Shown here piece by piece: positions 26,626 through 37,349 of a DNA stretch of 64,000 nucleotides (position 1 is its first letter; each line of letters starts with the position of its first letter). Source of the DNA: Dyella terrae. Lineage in GTDB: Bacteria > Pseudomonadota > Gammaproteobacteria > Xanthomonadales > Rhodanobacteraceae. The notes beneath the pieces are model-generated. The model was not told the DNA's origin and searched no databases. It saw nothing but the letters and a program-made list of their open reading frames with translations. Where the stretch lies: positions 124,001-188,000 of the forward strand of contig NZ_CP089414.1 of assembly GCF_022394535.1 (NCBI RefSeq), written 5' to 3'. The position numbers and the translations under genes were made by a program.

Positions 26626-27915
26626 ATGTCCATCCTTTCATACGGCGTGCGCGCGATAGTCGCGCGTCGCTGGCGTTGGCTGCCGTGGGTAGTCAGCGCG
26701 CTCATCGTTTCACCCGCTTGGGCGGTATCACCTGCGTTGACGCTGGACCAAGCACAGCAACAGGCGCTTTCACATGCGCCACAGATCGAGGCGCGACAAG
26801 CGCGGACGACTGCAGCGCGGGAAGAATCGGCGCGTGCCGGTGCCTTGCCGGATCCACAATTGACCGTGGGCATCGACAATCTGGCCGTCCAAGGGCCGGG
26901 TGCCTTCACGGCCGGCGGCGACAGCATGACCATGCGCACGGTCGGCATCACGCAGACCTTGCCGTCGGCAAGCAAGCGTGGCGCTGAGCGTGCTTTCGCT
27001 TCGGCGAATGTCCAACTCGCCTCGGCGGCGGAAACCACCTCGACGCTCGCCATTCGGCAACAGGTAGCGGATGCGTGGGTCACCGCGTGGGGCGCCCATC
27101 ACGAACAGATGATGCTGTACGCCTTGAAGACCGCCTGGGCGCAAGACATCGCCATGGCAGAAGCTCATCTGCGCAGCGGTACCGGCAGCGCTGCGGATGT
27201 TCTAGCAGCGCGCATGGAAGCCCTCGATCTGGCCAATCGGATTGACACAGCTGCCGCCGACGAAGCACAGGCACGCGCGCGGCTCATGCGTTGGCTCGGC
27301 CAGCCGGTCGATCAACCGCTAGGCGATGCGCCGGATTTTGGCGTCCTGCCTGTCGATGAAGCCGCGCTACTGGCGCAACTCGATCGCCAGGGAGCACTGC
27401 TGGAATGGCCGGCGCGAGAGAGCGCCGCAGAAGCGGCCCTGGACGAAGCGAAGGCGGAGAAACACCCGCAATGGTCGGTCGGCATGAGCTATGGCTCGCG
27501 CGTGCGTGGCCTTTCCGACATGGTGTCGCTGCAAGTGGGTGTCAGCCTGCCGCTGTTTACTCGCAACAGACAGGATCGCGGCATCTCCGCTCGCGCGGCA
27601 GATCTCGATGCCGTGCAAGCCGAGCATGAGGATGCACGTCGCGAGCAGGCCGGTGCGATACAGGCGGCCTGGGCGCAATGGCAGGCATTGGGGCAGCAGG
27701 TGCGTCGCCATCGCGATGTGCTGTTGCCGCTGGCCGAGGATCGCTCCGCACTCGCGTTGACTGCTTATCGTGGCGGTGGCGATATCCAGCCGCTGCTGCA
27801 AGCGCGACGCGACGAGCTGTCCCATCACGCCGACTACGCCCGTATGCAGGCTGATTACGGCCGCGCCTGGGCGTCCCTTGCTTATCTACTGCCGACCCAA
27901 GGAGACGCGCCATGA
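26626..27915 (+). CDS. cusC: TolC-family outer-membrane efflux protein (CusC/CzcC-like)
   Basis: Outer-membrane channel of the tripartite copper/silver exporter, 429 residues. A signal peptide ending near VSPAWA is followed by the two OEP repeats with long helical hairpins. There is no lipobox Cys, unlike E. coli CusC. ATG 26626 is selected because GGAG lies 7 bases upstream and a proper signal sequence follows. It overlaps cusB by 4 bases (ATGA). Confidence 0.9.
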   Translation: MSILSYGVRAIVARRWRWLPWVVSALIVSPAWAVSPALTLDQAQQQALSHAPQIEARQARTTAAREESARAGALPDPQLTVGIDNLAVQGPGAFTAGGDSMTMRTVGITQTLPSASKRGAERAFASANVQLASAAETTSTLAIRQQVADAWVTAWGAHHEQMMLYALKTAWAQDIAMAEAHLRSGTGSAADVLAARMEALDLANRIDTAAADEAQARARLMRWLGQPVDQPLGDAPDFGVLPVDEAALLAQLDRQGALLEWPARESAAEAALDEAKAEKHPQWSVGMSYGSRVRGLSDMVSLQVGVSLPLFTRNRQDRGISARAADLDAVQAEHEDARREQAGAIQAAWAQWQALGQQVRRHRDVLLPLAEDRSALALTAYRGGGDIQPLLQARRDELSHHADYARMQADYGRAWASLAYLLPTQGDAP

Positions 27916-29180
27916 AGCGCCGGCTCATTCCTATCTTTTGCGCCATTGGCCTGCTCACCGCCGTTGCCGTTGGCTACGGATGGGGCCATCGCTCCACCGC
28001 AACGTCCGCTGCAAGCAACGGCACAATGGCCGCTTCTACGCCATCCCAGCCCGTGGCGTATTGGTACGACCCCATGGTGCCGGATCAGCACTTCGATAAA
28101 CCGGGCTTGTCGCCGATGGGCATGCAGATGGTGCCCAAGTACACAGGCGCCAACGACACATCGGGAAGTGTGCGGATTGATCCTGCGACCGTGCAGAACC
28201 TGGGCGTTCGCGTGGCCCCCGTGCAACGCCAGGTGCTGGAAGGGGAGATTCAAGCACCCGGCACCGTGACATGGGATTTGCGCGAGGCCATCACCGTCAG
28301 TGCAAGGGCGGACGGCGTAATCACACGGCTGCACGTTCGCGCGCCGTACATAACCGTCGCCGCCGGTGAGCCACTCGCTGATCTGCTGGCGCCGTCATGG
28401 AGCAGTGCGCTCGCCGAGTCGGACGCATTACGGCACACGCAATCGCCGGATGCACAAGCATTGCGCGGCGCTGCGCAACAGCGCTTGCAGGTGCTCGGCC
28501 TCACCTCATCCGATCTCAGCGGTGCACGCTCGGTTGATGGTGGTGTGACGTTGCGCGCACCGCAGGCCGGCGTGATCACCTCGCTCGATGTCCGCGAGGG
28601 ACAGCGTGTAACGGCAGGGCAAACGCTGATGACCCTCAACGGCCTGACTTCCGTGTGGATCGAAGCGGCGGTGCCTCAGGCACTCGCTGGACGATTATCG
28701 TCGGGCACACCAGTAACGGTCAGCACGGATGCGCTTCCAGGGCAGTGTGCAACGGGTACCGTCGAAACCTTGTTGCCGGATCTGGATCCCACCACACGCA
28801 CACAGCGCGCGCGCATCGCACTCGCCAACACCACGGGTCATCTCGTTCCTGGGCAATTCGTCCGGGTCGCCTTCACACCCATGTCGAACGCACCTGTACT
28901 CGTGATTCCCACCGAGGCGCTGATTGCTACCGGTGATCACCCACGCGTGATGGTGGCGCTTGGCGATGGGCGCTTCCGTCCGGTGATGGTGCAGACCGGG
29001 CGCGCCGCCGGGGGCTACACGGAGATCGTGGCCGGCCTGCATGAAGGTGAGCGGGTGGTCGCATCAGGTCAGTTCCTGATCGACTCGGAGGCCAGTCTTT
29101 CAGGCGCGCTGGAGCGCCTTGGCGCCGATGACGCCGCTCCGGCTGCAGCGAGCAGCGCATCCATGGGAGGTGATCAATGA
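27912..29180 (+). CDS. cusB: Periplasmic adaptor of copper/silver RND efflux
   Basis: Membrane-fusion protein of 422 residues linking CusA to CusC. After an N-terminal anchor (about 5-22) comes the metal-binding segment [16 protein letters not shown] plus [11 protein letters not shown], whose Met residues correspond to those of E. coli CusB that accept Cu(I)/Ag(I) from CusF. The barrel-sandwich, helical hairpin and beta-barrel domains follow. Start and stop codons overlap those of both neighbours by 4 bases, so the operon is translationally coupled. Confidence 0.93.
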   Translation: MKRRLIPIFCAIGLLTAVAVGYGWGHRSTATSAASNGTMAASTPSQPVAYWYDPMVPDQHFDKPGLSPMGMQMVPKYTGANDTSGSVRIDPATVQNLGVRVAPVQRQVLEGEIQAPGTVTWDLREAITVSARADGVITRLHVRAPYITVAAGEPLADLLAPSWSSALAESDALRHTQSPDAQALRGAAQQRLQVLGLTSSDLSGARSVDGGVTLRAPQAGVITSLDVREGQRVTAGQTLMTLNGLTSVWIEAAVPQALAGRLSSGTPVTVSTDALPGQCATGTVETLLPDLDPTTRTQRARIALANTTGHLVPGQFVRVAFTPMSNAPVLVIPTEALIATGDHPRVMVALGDGRFRPVMVQTGRAAGGYTEIVAGLHEGERVVASGQFLIDSEASLSGALERLGADDAAPAAASSASMGGDQ

Positions 29181-32100
29181 TCGCCCGCCTGATTCGCGCA
29201 TCGATGGCACATCGTGCACTGGTTCTTCTCGCTGCGCTGGTGCTGGCCGCCATCGGCTTGTTCGCCGTGCTTCACACGCCGATCGATGCCTTGCCCGATC
29301 TCTCCGACACGCAGGTCATCATCCGCACCAACTGGCAGGGACAGTCGCCGCAGGTCGTCGAGGATCAGATTACCTATCCATTGGCGACGACCATGCTGTC
29401 GGTGCCGGGTGCCACGGCCGTGCGCGCTTACTCCTTCTTTGGGGATTCCTACGTCTACGTCTTGTTCGACGAACACACGGACCTCTACTGGGCGCGTTCG
29501 CGCGTGCTGGAGTACCTGAGCCAGGTACGCGATCGCTTACCCGCTGGCGTCAATCCAGCCTTGGGGCCCGACGCTACGGGCCTTGGATGGATCTACGAGT
29601 ACGCCCTGGTGGATCGCACTGGCCAACACGACCTTGGGCAACTGCGCGCGCTGCAGGACTGGTTCCTGCGCTATCAACTCAAGACCGTGCCGGACGTTGC
29701 GGAAGTCGCAAGCCTGGGTGGCATGGAACGGGCGTGGCAGATCGTTCCCGATCCGCAGGCGCTGGCTGCACGGCGGCTGACGGTTTCATCGCTGGTCGAG
29801 GCCGTGCAGGCTGCGAATGGTGCGGGTGGCGGTTCGGTGATCGAACAGGGTGAGGCCGAACTCATGGTGCGCAGCGAGGGCTATCTGCACACCCAGAATG
29901 ACTTCGAGCATGTACCGCTGGGCGCGAGTCAGGACGGTGTGCCCATCCTGCTGCGTGACGTAGCTACTGTGCGTCGCGGCCCCACGTTCCGTCGCGGCGT
30001 GGCCGAACTCGATGGCCAGGGCGAAGTCGCTGGCGGCGTCATCGTATTGCGCTCCGGCAAGAACGCACGCGCCGCGATCGCCGCGGTCAAGACTCGACTG
30101 GCCGAACTGCAGCACAGCCTGCCGCCCGGCGTGAGCATCATTCCCACCTACGATCGCGCGCAGCTGATAGATGCTGCCGTCGATAACCTCTGGGGCAAGC
30201 TAGCGGAAGAGTTCCTGGTCGTTGCGGTGGTGTGTGCACTGTTCCTTGGACATTTACGGTCGGCGCTGGTCGCGGTGATCACCTTGCCTCTCGGTGTGTT
30301 GGCCGCCTTCATCGTGATGCATCTTCAAGGCGTGTCCGCCAACCTGATGTCCCTGGGTGGCATTGCGATTGCGATTGGCGCGATGGTGGATGCCGCGGTG
30401 GTGATGATCGAGAACGCACATAAGCATCTCGAACAATGGAGTCACGCGCACGATGGCGAAGAGCCGAGCGGCGCCACACGTTGGGCGTTGATGACCGAGG
30501 CCGCCGTTGAGGTGGGGCCGGCACTCTTTGTCAGCTTGCTCATCATCGCGTTGTCATTCGTACCGGTGTTTGCACTGGAAGCGCAGGAAGGCCGGCTATT
30601 CAAACCCCTTGCGTTCACCAAGACCTACGCCATGGCAGCAGCAGCGGGTCTGGCGGTGACGTTGGTGCCCGTGCTGATGGGGTATCTGATACGAGGCCGC
30701 ATCCGCTCCGAGCAGGCCAATCCGCTCAACCGTGCGTTGATCGCGCTCTATCGTCCGGTTCTGAACGCCGTGCTTCGCTATCCAAAAACGGTTCTGCTGC
30801 TCTCCGCTGCATTGCTGCTCAGCGCGGCATGGCCACTGAGCCGGTTGAGCAGTGAATTCATGCCGACCATGGACGAAGGCACGCTGCTCTACATGCCAAC
30901 AGCCTTGCCGGGGCTTTCCTCGGGCAAGGCTGCGCAGTTGTTGCAGCTGACCGACCGGATGATCAAGACCGTGCCCGAGGTCGATCACGTGTTCGGTAAG
31001 GCAGGGCGCGCTGAAACCGCGACAGATCCCGCACCGCTGGAGATGTTCGAAACCACGATCACCTTCAAGCCCAAGGATCAGTGGCGCCCTGGCATGACGA
31101 TGGCCAAGCTCAAGGAAGAGTTGGACCGCGCAGTGAAAGTGCCCGGCCTGACCAACCTGTTCGTGCCGCCCATCCGCAATCGCATCGACATGCTTGCCAC
31201 GGGCATCAAGAGCCCCATCGGCATCAAGGTGCTGGGCCCTGATCCGCGAACCTTGCAGCGCGTGGCAGATCAGGTCGAAGCGGTGGCGCGACAGGTGCCG
31301 GGCGTCGGCTCGGCCATTGCCGAGCGCGCAGCGGCCGGGCGCTATGTGGACGTGCGTGTGCGCCGAGACGAAGCCGCACGCTACGGCCTGACACAGCAGG
31401 CCGTGCAAGCGGTGATCGCGACCGCTGTCGGCGGTGACGCCATTGGCGAGTCGATCGAAGGACGCGAGCGCTATCCGATTTTGGTGCGCTATCCGCGGGA
31501 GGCTCGCGACTCCGTTGCTGCCTTGACGACGTTGCCGATCGTAGCGCCGGGTGGCGCCCAGTTGACGCTCGGACAGATCGCCGACATCGCGGTGACTGCC
31601 GGTCCATCGATGCTCAAAAGTGAAAATGGCCAGCTCGCCACCTACGTGTACATCGACACGGCAGGGCGAGACCTCAGTGCCGTCGTACACGATCTCCAAC
31701 AGGCCGTAGCACGCAACGTGGCGTTGCCGCCGGGCGTTACGCTGGCTTGGTCGGGGCAGTTTGAATACCTCGCACGCGCCATGAGTCGATTGGCTTACGT
31801 GATCCCCGCTGCGTTGCTGATCATCTTCGGGTTGATCTATGCCGTCTTCCGACGCGTCAGCGAGGCGGTGCTGATCATGATCAGTGTGCCACTGGCGCTG
31901 GTCGGTGGCTTATGGCTGATCCTGGTGCTTGGGCACGCCATCTCTGTCGCCACCGTGATTGGCTTCATCGCGCTCGGTGGCGTGGCTGCGGAGTTCGGCG
32001 TGGTGATGTTGTTGTACTTGCGCCACGCCTGGGATCAGCGCGTGAGCGCAAACCCTCAGGCTGACATCACCGACTTGCACGACGCCATTCGTGAGGGCGC

Positions 32101-32356
32101 GGTGCAACGCGTGCGCCCCAAGGCCATGACGGTGGCGGTGATCCTGGCAGGTTTGTTTCCCATTCTTCTGGGCCATGGCGCCGGCTCGGAAGTCATGCAG
32201 CGCATCGCCGCCCCTATGGTGGGCGGCATGCTCACGGCGCCGCTGTTGTCCATGTTGGTCATCCCCGCGGCCTTTCTCCTGATGGCGCAGCGACGTCTGC
32301 GCCACACCTCGGTCGCATCCTCCATTCCCGTCACTCAAAGGAATCTTCACGTATGA
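29177..32356 (+). CDS. cusA: Cu(I)/Ag(I) RND efflux pump
   Basis: Inner-membrane proton-driven pump of 1,059 residues with 12 membrane helices in the RND pattern. The three methionines that form the metal site of E. coli CusA are present at the same residue numbers: M573 (in LLYMP), M623 (in APLEM) and M672 (in RIDM). The proton-relay helix 4 motif [16 protein letters not shown] is intact. These features favour copper/silver over the cobalt/zinc/cadmium CzcA branch. It overlaps cusB (ATGA) upstream and cusF by 4 bases downstream. Confidence 0.95.
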   Translation: MIARLIRASMAHRALVLLAALVLAAIGLFAVLHTPIDALPDLSDTQVIIRTNWQGQSPQVVEDQITYPLATTMLSVPGATAVRAYSFFGDSYVYVLFDEHTDLYWARSRVLEYLSQVRDRLPAGVNPALGPDATGLGWIYEYALVDRTGQHDLGQLRALQDWFLRYQLKTVPDVAEVASLGGMERAWQIVPDPQALAARRLTVSSLVEAVQAANGAGGGSVIEQGEAELMVRSEGYLHTQNDFEHVPLGASQDGVPILLRDVATVRRGPTFRRGVAELDGQGEVAGGVIVLRSGKNARAAIAAVKTRLAELQHSLPPGVSIIPTYDRAQLIDAAVDNLWGKLAEEFLVVAVVCALFLGHLRSALVAVITLPLGVLAAFIVMHLQGVSANLMSLGGIAIAIGAMVDAAVVMIENAHKHLEQWSHAHDGEEPSGATRWALMTEAAVEVGPALFVSLLIIALSFVPVFALEAQEGRLFKPLAFTKTYAMAAAAGLAVTLVPVLMGYLIRGRIRSEQANPLNRALIALYRPVLNAVLRYPKTVLLLSAALLLSAAWPLSRLSSEFMPTMDEGTLLYMPTALPGLSSGKAAQLLQLTDRMIKTVPEVDHVFGKAGRAETATDPAPLEMFETTITFKPKDQWRPGMTMAKLKEELDRAVKVPGLTNLFVPPIRNRIDMLATGIKSPIGIKVLGPDPRTLQRVADQVEAVARQVPGVGSAIAERAAAGRYVDVRVRRDEAARYGLTQQAVQAVIATAVGGDAIGESIEGRERYPILVRYPREARDSVAALTTLPIVAPGGAQLTLGQIADIAVTAGPSMLKSENGQLATYVYIDTAGRDLSAVVHDLQQAVARNVALPPGVTLAWSGQFEYLARAMSRLAYVIPAALLIIFGLIYAVFRRVSEAVLIMISVPLALVGGLWLILVLGHAISVATVIGFIALGGVAAEFGVVMLLYLRHAWDQRVSANPQADITDLHDAIREGAVQRVRPKAMTVAVILAGLFPILLGHGAGSEVMQRIAAPMVGGMLTAPLLSMLVIPAAFLLMAQRRLRHTSVASSIPVTQRNLHV

Positions 32357-32823
32357 AAGCCATGTTTCTCGCCGCCGCCATGGCGACCGCACTGACCGCC
32401 ACTCCCTCCATCGTGTTCGCACAAGACAGCATGGCGGCCATGCCGGGTATGTCGCATGCGACACCACCGACCGACGGTCAGGGCCAGGGTGTAGTGAAAG
32501 CTATCGATACGTCCAAGGGCACTGTCACCTTGCAGCATGAAGCGATCACGGCCATTCATTGGCCGGCGATGACCATGGCTTTCAATGTGGCGACACCAGC
32601 CATGCTTCAGTCGGTCAAGGTGGGCGACAAGGTGCGCTTCACCGTGCATCCGGCGGGCATGGATAGCACGGTCACTTCGATGCAATCGATCCCGCAACCC
32701 AAGCACGTCGGGCCGCTTAGGCGGCCCGACGGTTGTCTTGTCATGAAACGGAAAACTTGCTTGTCATATTCACGCAGGACTAACGCGCGCGTTGACAGGC
32801 ATCGCGTTATTCAACTGACATAA
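32353..32823 (+). CDS. cusF: CusF-like periplasmic copper chaperone with extended C-terminus
   Basis: Periplasmic Cu(I)/Ag(I) carrier that hands metal to CusB. A signal peptide (cleavage near AQD, about residue 24) is followed by the CusF domain with the expected ligands H62, W70, M73 and M75 in [14 protein letters not shown]. The domain should end near residue 116 (MQSIPQP). Here the frame runs another 40 residues through a perfect 10-bp hairpin (32707-32730), giving an unusual basic, Cys-containing tail. The original stop may have been lost, or a small indel is present. The N-terminal 116 residues are secure; the tail is doubtful. Confidence 0.88.
   Translation: MKAMFLAAAMATALTATPSIVFAQDSMAAMPGMSHATPPTDGQGQGVVKAIDTSKGTVTLQHEAITAIHWPAMTMAFNVATPAMLQSVKVGDKVRFTVHPAGMDSTVTSMQSIPQPKHVGPLRRPDGCLVMKRKTCLSYSRRTNARVDRHRVIQLT
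32707..32742 (+). terminator. Hairpin terminator at the end of the Cus operon
   Basis: Perfect 10-bp stem (32707-32716 and 32721-32730) with loop TTAG, followed by the T-rich GGTTGTCTTGTC. It lies inside the extended cusF frame rather than after its stop. Confidence 0.75.
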
Positions 32824-32904
32824 GTTACCGTTACCTTCTTTCGGGATGTTCGCGTGACGGCGTTCGACGCAGGGACCAGTCATCCGGTCTTGGGGAAGTA
32901 CTTC

Positions 32905-33609
32905 ATGTCGCACGCCTGGTGGGCGCTCGTGTTGTCGGGTTGGCTTTGTTGGGGGACGAGCCATGCAGGTGGGTTGCAGTCAACGATCGACATGGCTTCA
33001 GGCGCTTCGGCAGGCCTCTATCGATTCGACATCGGCCCGCAGCCATTGAGCGCGGCCGTGAAAGCATTCAGTGACACAACCGGGCAATCGCTGCTTGTGG
33101 ACGAGCGACTGCTGGTCGGGAAAATGTCGCCCGGCGTACGTGGCGAGTTCACCACGGAGGATGCCTTGCGACGATTGTTGGCGGGCACCGGCCTGCGCGA
33201 ACGCTATGCGTCCGACAAGGCGTTTACGCTCGAATCGTTCGACAGCGCAAATGAAAGAGGCACGAACGAGCATAGTTCGCCAGACGAGAGTGATACCGCA
33301 TGGGAAGTCTATGGCGCGTCGTTGCAGGCTTCATTGGAACAGGAATTGTGCCGGGTGCCGGACGCTAAGCCCGGTGGCTACCGGCTTGCATTGCAGGTGT
33401 GGGTTGATGAAGAGGGCAGGGTGAATCGCGTGCGATTGCTTGGCAGCACCGGACTGCAGGCGCGGGATGCCGCGATCAGCCAGGCGCTGGAGGGTATCCG
33501 GGTAGCGCCGCCGCCGTCTGGACTCGGTCAGCCCATGACCTTGCTGCTGTTGCCCACGGGGAAGTCGCATGCATTGCATTGCGACACGCCCGTGGCCGCG
33601 CGCGGCTGA
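32905..33609 (+). CDS. Exported STN-domain protein with TonB-C-like end (detached signalling domain)
   Basis: Periplasmic protein of 234 residues. After a signal-like hydrophobic N-terminus comes a secretin/TonB short N-terminal (STN) domain (YRFDIGPQPLSAAVKAFSDT through LLAGTGLRERY), the module by which FecA-type receptors signal to FecR. The last 80 residues (YRLALQVWVDEEGRVNRVRL, then RVAPPPSGLGQP) resemble a TonB C-terminal fold. No outer-membrane barrel is attached, which is unusual. ATG 32905 has GGGGAAG 8 bases upstream; GTG 32854 is the alternative. The sigma-factor gene begins 10 bases after its stop, forming a three-gene signalling unit. Confidence 0.8.
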   Translation: MSHAWWALVLSGWLCWGTSHAGGLQSTIDMASGASAGLYRFDIGPQPLSAAVKAFSDTTGQSLLVDERLLVGKMSPGVRGEFTTEDALRRLLAGTGLRERYASDKAFTLESFDSANERGTNEHSSPDESDTAWEVYGASLQASLEQELCRVPDAKPGGYRLALQVWVDEEGRVNRVRLLGSTGLQARDAAISQALEGIRVAPPPSGLGQPMTLLLLPTGKSHALHCDTPVAARG

Positions 33610-33619
33610 GGACAGCCGG

Positions 33620-34165
33620 ATGGAAACGCCGACGCTGTCGTTGCTTGGTCTATTCATGGAGTGGCAGCCCGAGCTGCGCCGTCGCCTACGTCGCCGGTTG
33701 GGTTCGGACGAACTCGTTAATGATGTTCTGCAGGAGACCTATCTGCGCGTAGAGCGGATGAGCGACGACTCCGTCGTGTCGCATAACCCAGCAGGTTATC
33801 TGTTCCGCATGGCGCTGAACGTTGCTGCCGACCAGCGGCAGGCCGAGTCGCGGTACCTGACCGGCGAGGAGGTCGAAGACCTGCTGCACTTCGCTGACGA
33901 CTCGCTGGACCCCGCGCGCATCGTCCATGCCCGGCTTGAGGTGGCCGCGCTGGAGCGCGCCATGGGGGAGCTTACGGCGCGACAGCGCGACATCCTCATT
34001 GCCGCCCGGGTCGATGACCTGCCGCAGCAGGAAATCGCCGACCGTTTCCGCATTTCCGTCCGCATGGTGGGCAAGGAATTGAGGCGGGCGCTTGAACATT
34101 GTGGACGGCGTCTCGATCGGCGTGTGGTTCAGCGGTTCGGTCCCGGCGCCGGAAAAGAGTCTTAA
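33620..34165 (+). CDS. ECF sigma factor (FecI-like)
   Basis: Extracytoplasmic-function sigma factor of 181 residues. Region 2 (LRRRLGSDELVNDVLQETYL, then HNPAGYLFRMALNVAADQRQ) recognises the -10 element and region 4 (LTARQRDILIAARVDDLPQQ, then EIADRFRISVRMVGKELRRA) the -35. The ATG at 33620 has GAGG 8 bases upstream. It sits between an STN-domain protein and a FecR-like gene, the standard partners of FecI. Its likely target is the large secretion locus downstream, but no promoter match could be established. Confidence 0.92.
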   Translation: METPTLSLLGLFMEWQPELRRRLRRRLGSDELVNDVLQETYLRVERMSDDSVVSHNPAGYLFRMALNVAADQRQAESRYLTGEEVEDLLHFADDSLDPARIVHARLEVAALERAMGELTARQRDILIAARVDDLPQQEIADRFRISVRMVGKELRRALEHCGRRLDRRVVQRFGPGAGKES

Positions 34166-34169
34166 GGGT

Positions 34170-35135
34170 ATGACGTCACGTTCTTCCAGCCTGGGCCACG
34201 ACTCCACGCTTCGCCGCGAGGCGCGCGATTGGGTGCTCCTGCTGACCTCGGGGCGGGCCACTACGGACGATGCCGCCGGGTTCAAACACTGGTGCACCCT
34301 GAGTACCGAGCATGCGCAGGCATTCGCGGAAACACGCCTGATGTGGGACAACCTGGGCACCGCAGCGCGCAACCTGCGCCAGCGAGAGCAGGTCCCGGCG
34401 TCCCGGCGCATGACGCGGCGTGCCTTCCTAGGTGGGGCTGTGGCGGCGTCGGCAGCGTTGCTGGTGGCGCAGTCGCCCCTGCATCTGTGGCCCAGCCTTC
34501 CGGACGCCATGGCCGATTACCGCACGGCCACCGGCGAGCAGCGCCAGGTCGAGCTGACGTCTGGCGTCGTCGTGGAAATGAACACGCAGACCGCCATGAA
34601 CGTGCGTACGTCCGCCGGGCGTGTCGTGGGTATCGAGTTGTTGACAGGGGAAATCCAGCTGCAGGTGTCCAGTGCGCTGGCAGGCAGCTTCGACGTACAT
34701 GCTTTGCAGGGAGGCATCCACGTGGCCTCGGGCGCGCTCTGTAACGTGCGCTGCCTTGATGGCCGGGTGCAAGTTACCGGCCTGGACGGAAACGTCCGCG
34801 TGGAATACCAAGGAAGGTCCGAGCTGTTGGGACGCGCCCAGCAGACCGCGTATGGAAGCCATAGTCTGGCGCCCGTGGCGCCCGCCGACACAGACGCGGC
34901 GGTGGCCTGGCGGCGTCGCGTACTAGTGTTCGACAACCGCCCGCTCTCGGAAGTGATCGCAGAGATCAACCGCTATCGACCCGGCCGTATCATCCTGACC
35001 AACGATGTATTGGCGGCACGCAAGGTGCACGCGCAGGTATCGCTCAACCAGCTAGGCGACGTCGCGTCGCTCATCCACCAGGCCTTTGGCGCGTCGGTGC
35101 GTTCCTTGCCCGGCGGCATTGTGCTGGTGAGCTGA
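34170..35135 (+). CDS. FecR-like anti-sigma / signal transducer
   Basis: Inner-membrane regulator of 321 residues. The N-terminal cytoplasmic part has the FecR_N pattern (ARDWVLLLTSGRATTDDAAG, then FKHWCTLSTEHAQAF) that binds the sigma factor. A membrane helix near 88-110 is preceded by twin arginines (RRAFLGGAV). The periplasmic FecR domain follows (TGEQRQVELTSGVVVEMNTQ). The last 70 residues (LVFDNRPLSEVIAEINRYRP, then GRIILTNDVL) form a second STN-like domain, mirroring the one in the first gene of the unit. ATG 34170 lies 4 bases after the sigma-factor stop. Confidence 0.9.
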   Translation: MTSRSSSLGHDSTLRREARDWVLLLTSGRATTDDAAGFKHWCTLSTEHAQAFAETRLMWDNLGTAARNLRQREQVPASRRMTRRAFLGGAVAASAALLVAQSPLHLWPSLPDAMADYRTATGEQRQVELTSGVVVEMNTQTAMNVRTSAGRVVGIELLTGEIQLQVSSALAGSFDVHALQGGIHVASGALCNVRCLDGRVQVTGLDGNVRVEYQGRSELLGRAQQTAYGSHSLAPVAPADTDAAVAWRRRVLVFDNRPLSEVIAEINRYRPGRIILTNDVLAARKVHAQVSLNQLGDVASLIHQAFGASVRSLPGGIVLVS

Positions 35136-35687
35136 CTCCCCACCTCCTTCTATTCGCTGGATCGTTGCATGCGCGGGGCAGAACGCGTCGCTGCTGCGTC
35201 GCGTTTCCGCGCGTGACGGTGGAAATGACAGATTCGTGTCCGAAGGGGCGAAAACCGGCTGAAACAGTCGCTGGCATGAATTTTTCGTGACTTAGTTCAG
35301 TCCCGCATGCGGTCCTCCGTCTTTCTGGGCAAGGACGAATGCTCAGGGCTGGGATGCCCACTTTCTCTTCCGCCCGGGCCACGCCGGGGCGGTCATATTG
35401 GCGAGAGGAAAGGGCGGGCTCACGGGCCCGCCCCGGGGAAGGCTTTGCGTGATGGAAACGAACGACGTCCGGCCGTTTGGAAGGCCATTTTCACGTATGG
35501 AGAACGACCTCGTTCCTCGCCACAGTGCGGCGGTTCATGCCGTGGCGCGTGCCTTCACCCGCTCTAATGTGACAGCCGACGCGAATCGGACATGCCTTTG
35601 TCGCCTTTCGGTTAGAAATGCAGGCCTACCCTCTCGGTTCGCGCTCGCGCGAAACACGCCGCGAGCGAACAGGGGGCGGGTGTGCGT
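35136..35687. other. Intergenic region upstream of the secretion locus
   Basis: About 550 bases between the anti-sigma gene and the TpsB gene. It contains one GC-rich hairpin (8-bp stem 35412-35419 with 35426-35433). No protein-coding signal with a ribosome-binding site, no RNA gene and no convincing promoter was recognised, although the promoter of the secretion genes should be here. Confidence 0.6.
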
Positions 35688-37289
35688 ATGAGCGGCAAGG
35701 GAATGGCCTGGCGGAGTTGGTCGTTGAAACCGTTGGCTCTGGCGCTGCTGTGCGCCTGTGGCGCGGCGCAGGCACAGCAGGGCGAGACAGCGACGACACA
35801 GGCGCCTGCGCGCTTCGACGTTAACGAGTACCTGGTGCGTGGCAATCATCTCCTTGACTCGCTGGAGATTGAGACGGCCGTCGAGCCCTATCTGGGCCCG
35901 GGCCGGAGCCTGGACGACGTGCACGCGGCGCGTGACGCCCTGCAAAAGGTCTATCAGGCCAAGGGCTACCAGTCGGTGGTGGTGGAGTTGCCGCCTCAAC
36001 AAGTGAAGGACGGCGTGCTTCTCCTCCAGGTGGTGGAGAACAGCATCGGCCGCGTGCGCGTGGAGGGGGCGAAGTACCACTCGCCCGAGGCGATCCGCGA
36101 CGCAGTGCCAGCGCTGGCGGAAGGCAGCGTACCCAATTTCACCCAGGCCCAGGCGCAGCTTGCTCAGGTCAATGCGCAGCCAGGGCAGCAGGTGGTGCCA
36201 GTGCTCAAGCCCGGCGCACTGCCGCAGACCATGGACGTGACGCTCAAGGTCAACGACACCTATCCGCTGCACGCCAGCGTGGAAGTGAACAACGACCACA
36301 GCGCCGACACACCCGAGCTGCGCACCATCGCCAACGTCCGTTACGACAATCTGTGGCAGGCGGGTCACTCGATCTCCGCGACGTACATCGTCGCGCCGCA
36401 GGATCGCCATGCGGCCGAGGTGTATGCGCTCTCTTACCTCGCACCGCTCAACACTGACTGGTCGCTGGTGGGGTCGGGCTACAAGTCCAACAGCAACGCC
36501 AACACGCTGGGTGGCACCACGGTACTCGGCAAGGGCAACTCCGAAACACTGCAAGCCTCGCGCAGCCTGCCTTTGCTGGGCTCCTACAGCCAGTCGTTGT
36601 CGTTCGGCATCAGCCACAAGCATTTCGACCAGAACATCACGCTGGGCGAGCAGACGTCCAAGGTGCCGATCACTTACTACCCGCTCATGGTGTCCTACGC
36701 CGGGCAGCGCAGCGGCGATCGTTCCAACCTGTCCTTCACGCTGGCCGGCAATCTGGGCCTGAGCGGGCTGGGCAGCTCGCGTACGGAGTTCGACAACCTT
36801 CGCTACAAGGGCAAGGACAACTACATCTACGTGCGCTCCGATGTCAGCTACACGCATCTGCTCGGCGGTGATTTCTCGCTGGCGGTGCGCGGCAGCCTGC
36901 AGCTCTCCGATTCGCCGTTGATCTCCAGCGAGCAGTTCGCCGCCGGTGGCGCCAGCAGCGTGCGCGGCTATCTGTCGGCGGAGGAAACGGGCGACAACGG
37001 CGGCGTGGCGTCGGTGGAACTGCGCAGCCCGTCACTGGCCGACATGGTGGGCCACTTCGTCGATGACTGGCGTTTCCACCTGTTTCTCGATGGCGGGCGC
37101 GTCCTGCTGATCGATCCGCTGCCCGAGCAGCAAAGCCGCTTCAACCTGCTCAGCACCGGCGTGGGTACGCGATTCAGCCTGTTCCGCACGATGAGCGGCG
37201 AAATCGAATTCGCCTATCCGCTGCATGACGGCGTGCGTACGCGTGCACACGACGGGCAGGTGCTCTTCAGCGTGAAGGCCAACCTGTGA
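35688..37289 (+). CDS. Two-partner-secretion outer-membrane transporter (TpsB; ShlB/FhaC/HecB family)
   Basis: Omp85-superfamily pore of 533 residues that exports a TpsA exoprotein. A signal peptide (ending near AAQA) precedes a POTRA domain (about 65-145) and a 16-strand barrel. The loop-6 motif VRGY is present (V425-Y428 in ASSVRGYLSAEE), diagnostic for the family. ATG 35688 is chosen over a GTG two codons earlier. Its expected substrate is the giant exoprotein gene at 43347-56491; between them sit ExbB-, ExbD-, TonB- and porin-like genes, which is not the usual TpsB-TpsA arrangement. Confidence 0.93.
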   Translation: MSGKGMAWRSWSLKPLALALLCACGAAQAQQGETATTQAPARFDVNEYLVRGNHLLDSLEIETAVEPYLGPGRSLDDVHAARDALQKVYQAKGYQSVVVELPPQQVKDGVLLLQVVENSIGRVRVEGAKYHSPEAIRDAVPALAEGSVPNFTQAQAQLAQVNAQPGQQVVPVLKPGALPQTMDVTLKVNDTYPLHASVEVNNDHSADTPELRTIANVRYDNLWQAGHSISATYIVAPQDRHAAEVYALSYLAPLNTDWSLVGSGYKSNSNANTLGGTTVLGKGNSETLQASRSLPLLGSYSQSLSFGISHKHFDQNITLGEQTSKVPITYYPLMVSYAGQRSGDRSNLSFTLAGNLGLSGLGSSRTEFDNLRYKGKDNYIYVRSDVSYTHLLGGDFSLAVRGSLQLSDSPLISSEQFAAGGASSVRGYLSAEETGDNGGVASVELRSPSLADMVGHFVDDWRFHLFLDGGRVLLIDPLPEQQSRFNLLSTGVGTRFSLFRTMSGEIEFAYPLHDGVRTRAHDGQVLFSVKANL

Positions 37290-37349
37290 GGGACATGGCC
37301 ATGACCCGCTCATTACACGGATTTCCGACGCCTCAGGGGTAGAACTACG

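Noticed and set aside
35221..35243. GGAAAT as a possible ECF (FecI-type) -35 element before tpsB
   Set aside because: No matching -10 element at the required spacing, so it is not distinguishable from chance.
35398..35691. A 97-codon frame upstream of tpsB
   Set aside because: No ribosome-binding site, Arg-rich composition and overlap with the TpsB start; more likely untranslated leader.
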